Shown here piece by piece: positions 8,686 through 16,956 of a stretch of 64,000 nucleotides of DNA. Each line of letters starts with the position of its first letter. Position 1 is the first letter of the stretch. The position numbers and the translations under genes are program-made. Origin of the DNA: Flavobacteriaceae bacterium UBA4022 (GTDB taxonomy: Bacteria > Bacteroidota > Bacteroidia > Flavobacteriales > Flavobacteriaceae); NCBI GenBank assembly GCA_002384055.1, contig DGAU01000014.1:62001-126000 (forward strand). Reading direction: 5' to 3'. The notes below the pieces were generated by a model that was given only the letters and a program-made list of their open reading frames with translations, did not search any database and was not told the origin of the DNA.

Positions 8686-9458
8686 TAGGCTGTCGGCAAA
8701 TTCGCTTTATGGACAATAGTGCTTGAGGCCTGGTCAAGACACATCACCAAAAGATCGGCAATATTGACATGGGCTGGTCGGCTCAGAACAAACCATATGA
8801 TTTCTGCGATATCTTCTGGTTGCAAGGGGGTGAACCCCTGGTAAACGGATTTGGCGCGGTCAGTATCTCCTTTGAATCGGACATCACTAAACTCAGTCTC
8901 TACAAGGCCAGGATGGATGGCGCCAACCTTAATGCCTGTTCCGTTTAGGTCGATGCGCATCCCATGATTTAGGGCGTCAACGGCATGCTTGCTTGCGCAG
9001 TACACATTTCCTTTTGGATAGACTTCCTTGCCGGCTGACGAGCCGATATGGATGATATGTCCTTTGCCGCGCTCCATCATTTGCGGAATAATTGCTTTGG
9101 AAACATAAAGCAATCCTTTGACATTAATGTCAATCATAGCATCCCAATCGTCTAAAGACCCTTGGTCAATGGAGTCCATGCCATGAGCATTACCTGCGTT
9201 ATTGATCAGCACATCAATCTGGTCAAAGGGTGGCGGGAGCAAACTTATGTTTTGCGCAACAGCTTGTTTGTCTCTAACATCAAAACACAAGGTGTGTACA
9301 CCAGTCAAGGCAGAGAGTTCTTTTTTAAGGTCGAGCAGACGTTCTTGTCTACGGCCTGTTAGGATCAATTGATATCCATGTTGGGCCAAGAATCTTGCTG
9401 TAGCGCGGCCAATCCCAGAAGTAGCTCCAGTAATTAATACCGTTTTGAGGTGGGTCAT
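8685..9458 (-). CDS. SDR family NAD(P)-dependent oxidoreductase (YdfG-like)
   Basis: Classical short-chain dehydrogenase of 257 residues. The cofactor motif TGATSGIG is at 10-17, NNAG at 86-89, and the catalytic Ser140/141, Tyr153 and Lys157 (YCASK) are all present. The overall pattern resembles YdfG-type enzymes that reduce 3-hydroxy acids or malonic semialdehyde. It is the middle gene of a likely three-gene minus-strand operon (aldo/keto reductase, SDR, phosphatase). Substrate is inferred only at family level. Confidence 0.9.
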   Translation of the reverse strand: MTHLKTVLITGATSGIGRATARFLAQHGYQLILTGRRQERLLDLKKELSALTGVHTLCFDVRDKQAVAQNISLLPPPFDQIDVLINNAGNAHGMDSIDQGSLDDWDAMIDINVKGLLYVSKAIIPQMMERGKGHIIHIGSSAGKEVYPKGNVYCASKHAVDALNHGMRIDLNGTGIKVGAIHPGLVETEFSDVRFKGDTDRAKSVYQGFTPLQPEDIAEIIWFVLSRPAHVNIADLLVMCLDQASSTIVHKANLPTA

Positions 9459-9476
9459 ATGTGTTTTTCTGTGTGA

Positions 9477-10346
9477 TTAAGGTACTTTATGGCCTTGACT
9501 GGCCACCAGCAGTTCGAACCAATGAATCTCCGACAAATGGATCTTGTCAGCCCCAGCGGCTGCCGTAATGCGCTCTTTGTTTGTGGTCCCAATAACGGGA
9601 ATAATGCGCGAAGGATGCTTGAGAAGCCAAGCCATGAGCAATTGATCTTTCGACGCGTCATAAATCTCACAGAGCGCAGCAAGCACTTTATGAATACGGT
9701 GGGATTGCTCTGTCTTATCTTTAAAAACACGCCCTAAGGGACGCCAAGCCATAGGCCGAATGTCGTGGGTCATCATGTGATCTAAGCTTCCGTTAAAAAA
9801 CGGATCAAGGTGCGTTAATGAGACCTCTATTTGATTGAGGCCAACCACAGCCCTTTTCTGGACCAGGTCACTTTGTGAGGGCGTAAAGTTGGACACGCCA
9901 AAATCAACGACTTTTCCTTGAGATTGCAAATGATCCGCAGCTTTCGCGATCGCGTCGGGATCCATTAAAGGACTGGGACGGTGCAGTAAAAAAGCATCCA
10001 GATAATCACAGTTTAATGCTTTGATCGAGGCCTCTGCACTGTGGATGATATAATCTGTGTCATATTGGTAGTGCTTTATGGCGTGTGGGCGGTTTTCGCA
10101 AGGGTATTGGATGCCACACTTGGTGATGATTTGTATGGCGGATCGGTCGATTTTACTTTCCTTAAACGCTTGTCCGAATTGCGCCTCAACCGTATAATCC
10201 CCGTAAATATCGGCATGATCGAATGTGGTAAGTCCCTCAGACAGGCCATGATGCATCATGTCGGCCATCTCTGTGGCACTAAAACTGCGCCGCCAGTTGC
10301 CCCAATCCATACAGCCTAAAACAACAGAAGAAAATTTTGATTTCAT
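9477..10346 (-). CDS. Aldo/keto reductase (YdhF-like)
   Basis: NADPH-dependent aldo/keto reductase of 289 residues. The catalytic tetrad is visible as Asp46, Tyr48, Lys76 and His122, and the YdhF-type start LGCMDWGNW is present. The C-terminal NADP-binding segment has PVIGTTN. It lies 18 bases before the SDR gene and is probably cotranscribed. The physiological substrate of this subfamily is not known. Confidence 0.9.
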   Translation of the reverse strand: MKSKFSSVVLGCMDWGNWRRSFSATEMADMMHHGLSEGLTTFDHADIYGDYTVEAQFGQAFKESKIDRSAIQIITKCGIQYPCENRPHAIKHYQYDTDYIIHSAEASIKALNCDYLDAFLLHRPSPLMDPDAIAKAADHLQSQGKVVDFGVSNFTPSQSDLVQKRAVVGLNQIEVSLTHLDPFFNGSLDHMMTHDIRPMAWRPLGRVFKDKTEQSHRIHKVLAALCEIYDASKDQLLMAWLLKHPSRIIPVIGTTNKERITAAAGADKIHLSEIHWFELLVASQGHKVP

Positions 10347-10502
10347 TGGTAAGGTTTTGATGATTAAATTTAGCCATTTAACGAGAGTAAACGGGACGTC
10401 AACCCCTTTATTTCTATTATTTTTTAACCAACTATTAACATCAGAATCAATTAAAAAATATCAATTTGCGGCCTAGTTTATCGTAAAACGAAATAACCTC
10501 TT

Positions 10503-11507
10503 ATGGAACCAAACGAAATAATCACAGATCTCAGTGCGCTCAACGAGAAAATCCAAAAAGAAAGCGCCCTAGTTGATTTACTGTCTTTGGAAATGAACAA
10601 GGTCATTGTTGGCCAAAAGCACATGATTGAGCGGCTCATGATCGGTCTCTTGTCGCAAGGGCATATTTTGCTCGAAGGCGTGCCAGGCCTAGCCAAAACA
10701 TTGGCCATCAACACCCTTTCCAAGGCGGTTAAAGGCTCTTTTAGCCGGATACAGTTCACGCCAGACCTCTTGCCTGCAGATGTCGTTGGGACGATGATTT
10801 ATAACATCAAAAACAATGATTTCAGCATCAAAAAGGGGCCTATTTTTGCCAACTTTGTTTTAGCGGATGAGATCAATCGTGCGCCAGCTAAAGTACAATC
10901 AGCGCTACTTGAGGCGATGCAAGAAAAGCAAGTCACCATCGGCGACGAGACTTTTATTCTGGACAAACCCTTTTTGGTCATGGCCACACAAAACCCCATC
11001 GAACAAGAGGGAACCTATCCTTTGCCCGAAGCCCAGGTCGATCGCTTTATGCTCAAGACCGTGATCAGCTATCCTCAAAAGGATGAAGAGCAACAAATTA
11101 TTCGTCAGAACCTCAATGGAGGACTACAGCCCGTAAAACAGGTCGTCACCCTAGAACAGATTAAGCGGGCGCAAGATGCCGCACGCATGGTGTATATGGA
11201 CGAAAAAATTGAAAAATATATCCTCGATATTGTTTTCGCCACACGCCAACCACAAAAATATCAACTGGCAGAGTTAGCGCCACTGATTAGTTACGGGGCC
11301 TCGCCTAGGGGGAGTATTAATATGGCGATGGCGGCCAAAAGCTATGCCTTCATCAAAAAACGAGGTTATGTGATTCCTGAAGATGTGCGTGCAGTAGTAG
11401 ATGATGTCTTGCGCCACAGAATAGGCATTACCTATGAGGCTGAGGCCGAAAACGTAACTTCAGAAGACCTTATACATCGTATTATCGATGTTATTGAAGT
11501 TCCCTAA
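10503..11507 (+). CDS. MoxR-family AAA+ ATPase (Bat operon)
   Basis: First gene of the Bat (Bacteroides aerotolerance) operon. The protein has 334 residues, Walker A GVPGLAKT at 59-66 and Walker B with sensor residues ADEINRAP at 121-128, followed by the MoxR-specific lid domain. MoxR ATPases act as chaperones that activate VWA-domain partners, here probably the DUF58 protein, BatA and BatB encoded downstream. The gap to the next gene is 41 bases. Role in stress tolerance follows from family knowledge. Confidence 0.95.
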   Translation: MEPNEIITDLSALNEKIQKESALVDLLSLEMNKVIVGQKHMIERLMIGLLSQGHILLEGVPGLAKTLAINTLSKAVKGSFSRIQFTPDLLPADVVGTMIYNIKNNDFSIKKGPIFANFVLADEINRAPAKVQSALLEAMQEKQVTIGDETFILDKPFLVMATQNPIEQEGTYPLPEAQVDRFMLKTVISYPQKDEEQQIIRQNLNGGLQPVKQVVTLEQIKRAQDAARMVYMDEKIEKYILDIVFATRQPQKYQLAELAPLISYGASPRGSINMAMAAKSYAFIKKRGYVIPEDVRAVVDDVLRHRIGITYEAEAENVTSEDLIHRIIDVIEVP

Positions 11508-11548
11508 AACCCGGATTTTTTGCCTACAGATTAATCATTTCAAATCAA

Positions 11549-12418
11549 GTGGATACAAAAGCGCTTCTTAAAAAAGTACGGAAGATCGAAATCAAAACAC
11601 GTCGTTTGAGCGACCACGTTTTTGGTGGCGAGTACCACAGTACGTTTAAGGGCCGCGGCATGACTTTTAGCGAAGTGCGACAATACCAATACGGAGATGA
11701 CATTCGTGCCATTGATTGGAACGTAACCGCCCGCTATAATGAGCCCTACGTAAAGGTCTTTGAGGAGGAGCGCGAGCTCACCCTAATGCTTATGGTCGAT
11801 ATCAGTGGTTCAAAGGCCTACGGCACGCAAGACACCTTCAAAAATGAAATGGTCACTGAGATTGCTGCTACCTTGGCTTTTTCGGCATTACAAAACAACG
11901 ATAAGATTGGCCTGGTTTTATTTACAGACCAAATAGAGCTCTTTATTCCGCCCAAAAAAGGGAAGTCCCATGTCCTGAGGGTTATAAGAGAGCTCCTAGA
12001 GTTCAAAGCAACGCGGACCCAAACCGATTTGGCCCAAGCCTTAAAATACTTGTCTAATGTCATGAAAAAGAAAGCCATCGTTTTTGTGCTTTCTGACTTT
12101 ATGACCCCAGATTATAAAGATACTTTGCGCATTGTGTCCCGCAAGCATGATGTTACAGGCATCAGAATTTATGACCAGAGTGAGGCCGAATTGCCACAAA
12201 TCGGTCTGGTCGAAATGCAAGATCAGGAGACGGGCCAGCGGATACTCGTTCAAACAGGGTCCAAAAAAGCCCAAAGAGCCTACCAAGAGCATTATCAAGA
12301 CACTGTTGAGCGCTTTCGCAGTACGTTCAATAAAAGCGGTGCAGGGACCATCGACTGCGAAATCAACGAGAGTTACGTAAAAAAATTACTGGGGTATTTT
12401 AAAACGCGAGGACGATAA
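11549..12418 (+). CDS. DUF58 (VWA-like) protein of the Bat operon
   Basis: Cytoplasmic protein of 289 residues with the DUF58 signature DIRAIDWNVTAR (51-62) and a metal-ion-dependent adhesion-type motif DISGS at 84-88, marking a VWA-like fold. It is always found next to MoxR in this operon type and is taken to be its partner. Translation starts at GTG 11549. Its stop overlaps the start of the next gene (TAATG). Confidence 0.92.
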   Translation: MDTKALLKKVRKIEIKTRRLSDHVFGGEYHSTFKGRGMTFSEVRQYQYGDDIRAIDWNVTARYNEPYVKVFEEERELTLMLMVDISGSKAYGTQDTFKNEMVTEIAATLAFSALQNNDKIGLVLFTDQIELFIPPKKGKSHVLRVIRELLEFKATRTQTDLAQALKYLSNVMKKKAIVFVLSDFMTPDYKDTLRIVSRKHDVTGIRIYDQSEAELPQIGLVEMQDQETGQRILVQTGSKKAQRAYQEHYQDTVERFRSTFNKSGAGTIDCEINESYVKKLLGYFKTRGR

Positions 12419-14085
12419 TGCAGAGTCATCCAGGATACTTAGCGATTAAAAAGGGCATCAGCAGCTTATGCTTTGTTGTGATGATTCTATCCGGGGACGG
12501 GGTATTTGCACAGTTACACACCGCCATTGACACCACACAAATGCGTATCGGAGAAGAATTGCTTTGGACCTTAGAGGTCGAAGCCGATTCTACTGATCTT
12601 GTCATGTTTCCAGAAGGGGTTCAATTTGGTGCGTTTGAAGTCATCCGGAATTATCCTATTGACACGCTAAAAGCCAACGCCGGAAGGCGTGGCTTTCGTT
12701 TGAGAAAACGCTATGGCCTTACGGTTTTTGATTCTGGGGCTTATGCTCTAGAACCACAACGGGTGCTGCTCGGTGATCAGAAATTAGAATCGGATGCCAT
12801 AGAGGTGGTGGTTTACTCGGTAGTGGTCGATACCACGCAGCAAGAATTGTTTGACATCAAGCCCTCGATTGAGGTGCCTTTGAAAAAAACAAATCCATGG
12901 CGCTGGATGTTTTTAGTTGTGGGGATTGTATTGGCAGCTTTTGCGATCCGTTGGTGGTGGCAAAAAAGAAAAATAAAAAAGACACTCATCCCGCTATTGC
13001 CACCTTTTGAAGAGGCCATGCATCGACTCCTACAAGTGGATCAGGCTACCTTTTTGGCCCAAGGAAATGTCAAAGAATACTATTCGGAGCTGGTGGACAT
13101 TGTCAAGCGCTATGTCTCACGCGAGGTCGATGATCGCGCTTTAGAGAGCACTACAGAGGAACTTATCCAACGCTTATATCTCCATCAACATGCGGGGCAT
13201 TTGACGCTGAAAACAACAACCATTACGGAACTCAAAAACATCTTACAAAGATCGGACTTGATCAAATTTGCCAAGGGCACGAGCTCGGCAGATCAAACCC
13301 TTACCGACCGTCAGGGTGTTGAGCAAATCATCATTGAGACCAAAGCCGCATTGCCCGAAGAAGATCTTGATAAGGAAGATCAAGAGGCCATTTTAGCGCA
13401 GGCCTTGGCGGAGAAAAAACGCCGTCGAAAAATCATGATTGCGGCACTTTCCGTTTTAGCGCTACTGCTCTCAACAGGGGGTTTTGTGGCCTATTACGGT
13501 TATCAAAACACGGTCGATAAAATATTTGGGAACCCCCTCAGAAGTTATGCAGAAGGCCAATGGTACACCAGTGCATACGGAGTCCCTGCATTGGAAATAC
13601 AAACACCAGAAATCTTGAAGCGCCAAGTGGCTCAAGGCAATGAAGACGCATTAGGCAGTCAGCCAATGAGTGTTTTTGAGGCCTATTCCCTAAATGATTA
13701 CCTGTATGTGTCGGTCAGTGTCTCAAGCCAAAATACGCCTGATGGTTCGGGCTTGGAGCAGGCGTTAGAAGCAGCCTTGACGCGACTTGAGCAACAAGGA
13801 GCAGGAACGATGATTGTCAAGCAAGAATCGTTCGAAACCGATCAGGGCCTTAAAGGCTTGAGCGCCCATGGGACATTTTATTATACCACTGAGCCCGGCA
13901 AGACAAGCCCAGAGCAAAGCACCTATGAATTGCTGGTTTTTGGTCAGCAAGGCGGTGTGCAAACGGTTCTGGTTGTCTACAAAGATGACCTACGTTACGC
14001 GCAAGACATCAAGGACCGCATCGTGAATTCAATTGCAATAGAGCTGCCTGAACAAAACAATAACCCCAAAAAACCAACACGATGA
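12418..14085 (+). CDS. Two-TM membrane protein of the Bat operon, function unknown
   Basis: A 555-residue protein not assigned to a named Bat component. It starts with a signal peptide ending near Ala-Gln at about 31-32, then has an extracytoplasmic beta-rich domain (about 33-155), a membrane helix (162-181), a cytoplasmic helical part (about 190-335, with the YYSELVDIVKRYV stretch reminiscent of DUF4381 proteins), a second membrane helix (about 339-360) and a second extracytoplasmic domain to the end. It occupies the slot between DUF58 and batA in Bacteroidota operons. It overlaps both neighbours (TAATG and ATGA), so expression is tightly coupled. Confidence 0.8.
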   Translation: MQSHPGYLAIKKGISSLCFVVMILSGDGVFAQLHTAIDTTQMRIGEELLWTLEVEADSTDLVMFPEGVQFGAFEVIRNYPIDTLKANAGRRGFRLRKRYGLTVFDSGAYALEPQRVLLGDQKLESDAIEVVVYSVVVDTTQQELFDIKPSIEVPLKKTNPWRWMFLVVGIVLAAFAIRWWWQKRKIKKTLIPLLPPFEEAMHRLLQVDQATFLAQGNVKEYYSELVDIVKRYVSREVDDRALESTTEELIQRLYLHQHAGHLTLKTTTITELKNILQRSDLIKFAKGTSSADQTLTDRQGVEQIIIETKAALPEEDLDKEDQEAILAQALAEKKRRRKIMIAALSVLALLLSTGGFVAYYGYQNTVDKIFGNPLRSYAEGQWYTSAYGVPALEIQTPEILKRQVAQGNEDALGSQPMSVFEAYSLNDYLYVSVSVSSQNTPDGSGLEQALEAALTRLEQQGAGTMIVKQESFETDQGLKGLSAHGTFYYTTEPGKTSPEQSTYELLVFGQQGGVQTVLVVYKDDLRYAQDIKDRIVNSIAIELPEQNNNPKKPTR

Positions 14086-15086
14086 CCCGTACTTTTGAGT
14101 TTGTTCATCCGGAGTTTTTTTGGGTCCTATTGATCGTCCCGATACTTTTGTATTGGTACGTAATCAAACGCCGCCAACAGAATGCGGAATTGCGGATCTC
14201 CAGTATCGCCGGATTTCGAACAACAGGTGGATTGTGGGGGGTGCTCAAATGGTTTTTAGTGGCTTGTCGCTTGGCAGCAATTTGTTTGATTATTGTGGCC
14301 TTGGCGCGTCCGCGCTACGTGGATCAAAGCACCAGAGTAAAAACCTCCAAAGGAATTGATATTGTTATCGCCATTGATGTTTCGGCCAGTATGTTGGCCC
14401 GCGACTTAAAGCCTAACCGACTGGAGGCCCTTAAAGAAGTTGCTGGGCGCTTCATCACGAACCGGCCCAATGACCGCGTTGCACTGGTAGAATATGCAGG
14501 CGAAAGCTATACTAAAACACCACTAACAAGCGACAAGACCATTGTATTATCAGCGCTTAAATCAATTGAATACAATACAGTAATCGAAGGCGGGACAGCC
14601 ATTGGTATGGGATTGGCTACAGCGGTAAATCGCCTAAAAGACAGTCGTGCTAAAAGCAAAGTCATTATTTTGCTTACCGATGGTGTAAATAATTCTGGTT
14701 TTATCGATCCGCGGACGGCCAGTGAATTGGCTCAAGAGTTCGGGATAAAAGTATATACCATTGGGTTGGGGACCAATGGCTTGGCGCTTTCACCTATCGG
14801 GATGCGTCCTGGCGGCCAATTTCAGTACGGAAACGTACAAGTTGAGATCGACGAAGCCTTGCTCCAGGAAATCGCCCAGACGACCTCAGGCATGTATTTT
14901 CGGGCAACCAGCAACACCAAGCTTTCTGAAATTTACGAAGAGATCAATAAGCTAGAACGAACTGAAGTAGAAGAATTCAAATACCAAAATTACGAAGAAG
15001 GATATAGGCCTCTGGTCTTATGGGCCCTTGGCTTATTATTATTTGATTTTATCATGAGACAAACCTGGTTTAAAAGTTTTATATAA
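14082..15086 (+). CDS. batA: BatA, VWA-domain membrane protein
   Basis: Membrane protein of 334 residues. Two helices at the N-terminus (about 10-28 and 55-76) are followed by a VWA domain with an intact MIDAS: DVSAS at 99-103, a Thr in KTPLTSDKT and Asp in LLTDGVNNSG. A last helix lies near the C-terminus. It is a core Bat component in the inner membrane and a likely target of the MoxR ATPase. The first four bases overlap the preceding stop (ATGA). BatB starts five bases after the stop. Confidence 0.95.
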   Translation: MTRTFEFVHPEFFWVLLIVPILLYWYVIKRRQQNAELRISSIAGFRTTGGLWGVLKWFLVACRLAAICLIIVALARPRYVDQSTRVKTSKGIDIVIAIDVSASMLARDLKPNRLEALKEVAGRFITNRPNDRVALVEYAGESYTKTPLTSDKTIVLSALKSIEYNTVIEGGTAIGMGLATAVNRLKDSRAKSKVIILLTDGVNNSGFIDPRTASELAQEFGIKVYTIGLGTNGLALSPIGMRPGGQFQYGNVQVEIDEALLQEIAQTTSGMYFRATSNTKLSEIYEEINKLERTEVEEFKYQNYEEGYRPLVLWALGLLLFDFIMRQTWFKSFI

Positions 15087-15091
15087 GCGCT

Positions 15092-16135
15092 GTGTACGAG
15101 TTAGAAGAACCTATTTATTTTTACGTGATGACCAGTGCCTTGCTGTGCTTTGCGCTCTTCGTTTGGCGTTTGCTATGGCAAAAAAGGGCGCAACAACGTT
15201 TTGCCACGGCGATATCGCTAAAACGGTTAACACCAAATTACTCACGATTTAAGTCATGGCTTAAGTTTGCGTTATTTATATTGGTGGTGCTTTCATTGTC
15301 GATGGCCTTGGTTAATCCAAAGGTGGGCACCAAGCTCGAAACGGTGACGCGGCAAGGTGTCGACGTGGTCTTTGCGGTGGATGTATCCAAAAGCATGTTG
15401 GCCGAAGATGTGGCACCAAATCGATTAGAAAAATCGCAACAATTGGTGACGCAAATCATCAACAATCTGGTTGGGGACCGGGTGGGCATCATCGGGTATG
15501 CCGGAAGTGCGTTTCCTCAGGTGCCAATCACCACGGATTTTTCTTCGGCAAAACTATTTTTGGCCAACATGAGTACCGATATGGTTTCGTCTCAAGGCAC
15601 GGCAATTGCAGAAGCCATTACCTTAGCCAAGACTTACTATAACGATCAAGAGCAGACCAATCGGGTTTTGTTTGTTATTAGTGACGGAGAGGACCACGAA
15701 GGGAATGAGCAATCGGTTATTGAACAAGCCGTGGCCCAAGGCATCCGCATTTATACCATTGGGGTGGGCACCACCAAGGGGGCTCCGATTCCAATCAAAA
15801 GGAACGGTATTTTGCAGTATTACAAACGGGATCAAAATAACGATCAGGTCATTACCAAACTTGGCGAAGAGACCCTTCAGGATTTAGCGCGCTGGGGTGG
15901 TGGCCAATATATAGAGGGCGCTAACACCAAAGTGGTAGTGGCCAAGGTTAAGGAGATTCTCAATGCGATGGACAAAAAAGAATTTGAGGCCAAACAGTTT
16001 ACCGATTTCAAGGATCAATTTCAATGGTTTTTGGCTGCAGCTTTATTTTTGTTGCTGGCCGATGTATTTTTGTTGGAACGGAAAACAAAATGGTTAGAAA
16101 AATTGAATTTATTTAATGAAGATGGCGGGCATTAG
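15092..16135 (+). CDS. batB: BatB, VWA-domain membrane protein
   Basis: Paralogue of BatA with 347 residues and the same plan: N-terminal helices (about 8-28 and 57-74), VWA domain with MIDAS DVSKS at 97-101 and ISDGEDHEG later, C-terminal helix about 310-328. Translation starts at GTG 15092. BatA and BatB are thought to work together in the membrane. The batC start lies 20 bases inside this gene. Confidence 0.95.
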   Translation: MYELEEPIYFYVMTSALLCFALFVWRLLWQKRAQQRFATAISLKRLTPNYSRFKSWLKFALFILVVLSLSMALVNPKVGTKLETVTRQGVDVVFAVDVSKSMLAEDVAPNRLEKSQQLVTQIINNLVGDRVGIIGYAGSAFPQVPITTDFSSAKLFLANMSTDMVSSQGTAIAEAITLAKTYYNDQEQTNRVLFVISDGEDHEGNEQSVIEQAVAQGIRIYTIGVGTTKGAPIPIKRNGILQYYKRDQNNDQVITKLGEETLQDLARWGGGQYIEGANTKVVVAKVKEILNAMDKKEFEAKQFTDFKDQFQWFLAAALFLLLADVFLLERKTKWLEKLNLFNEDGGH

Positions 16136-16955
16136 AAAACGGTACGGCAAGTTAATGATGCTATCCTTGGGCTTTATGGCCTTGGGTGTTCAAGGACAGA
16201 ACAGCCCTGATGCGCAGCGCGACCTGACGGCGAAGCAGGCATTGTCCTCTGCCGCCACTGCGTTCTCCCAAGGACAATTTGCAGAAGGTGAAGTGGACTA
16301 TAGAAAAGCGATTGCATTGAATGAAAAGAACACGGCAGCCTATAACTTGGGTAATGAATATTACCAACGCGGTCAAAATCAAGAGGCGCTGATGCGCTAC
16401 AAGGAATCAGCGCGCGAAGCCGAATCCGAACAAGACAAACATCGGGCGTTTCACAATCTAGGCAACGCCTTTATGGCTGAAAAACAATACCAAGAGGCGG
16501 TGGAATCCTACAAGAATGCTTTGAGGAACAACCCTAAAGATGATGAAAGTCGTTATAATTTGGCTCTGGCCAAAGCACTTTTAGAAAAAAACCCGCCACC
16601 ACCTTCGGATGATCAGAAGGACCAGGATCAGGAGGATCAAAAAGAGCAAGAACAGGAACAAGAAAAAGAACAGGAAAAGGACAATAATAAAGACGGTGAT
16701 TCTGAAGACCAGAAGGACCAAAAAGACCAAAAGGATCAGAAAGATCAAGGTCAAGACCAAAAAGATAAAGAAGGTAAAGACCAGAATCAAGACAACCAAA
16801 CACCGCCAAAACCCAAAAATGCGCCAGGTCAATTGTCTCCCCAACAGGTCAAAAACCTTCTAGAGGCGATGAATAATGAGGAGAAAAAAGTGCAGGACAA
16901 AATGAATCTGCAAAAAAGAAAAGGGGCCAAAGTCAACGCAGTAAAAGATTGGTAG
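16116..16955 (+). CDS. batC: BatC, TPR protein with charged repeat tail
   Basis: A 279-residue exported protein: signal peptide ending near Gly-Gln at about 27-28, then TPR repeats (about 35-150), then a very acidic and lysine-rich tail (about 160-235) made of near repeats of Asp-Gln-Lys and Glu-Gln-Glu, and a C-terminal helix with PQQVKNLLEAMNNEE. TPR domains mediate protein contacts among Bat proteins. The ATG at 16116 overlaps batB by 20 bases; Met at 16122 is a second possible start. The tail is typical of BatC in kind, though its exact repeat pattern is variable between species. Confidence 0.93.
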   Translation: MKMAGIRKRYGKLMMLSLGFMALGVQGQNSPDAQRDLTAKQALSSAATAFSQGQFAEGEVDYRKAIALNEKNTAAYNLGNEYYQRGQNQEALMRYKESAREAESEQDKHRAFHNLGNAFMAEKQYQEAVESYKNALRNNPKDDESRYNLALAKALLEKNPPPPSDDQKDQDQEDQKEQEQEQEKEQEKDNNKDGDSEDQKDQKDQKDQKDQGQDQKDKEGKDQNQDNQTPPKPKNAPGQLSPQQVKNLLEAMNNEEKKVQDKMNLQKRKGAKVNAVKDW

Positions 16956-16956
16956 G

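Noticed and set aside
10347..10502. Promoter of the Bat operon
   Set aside because: The region is A/T-rich and should hold it, but no TAnnTTTG with suitable spacing was found; TAGTTTAT near 10475 is too weak to call.
16600..16805. Short direct repeats resembling a CRISPR or satellite array
   Set aside because: The repeats are in frame codons (GAC CAG AAG types) of BatC, irregular in length and with no spacers.
16534..16863. Long open frames on both strands within batC
   Set aside because: They come from the repetitive Asp/Gln/Lys codons of the BatC tail; the translations are pure low complexity and have no start context.
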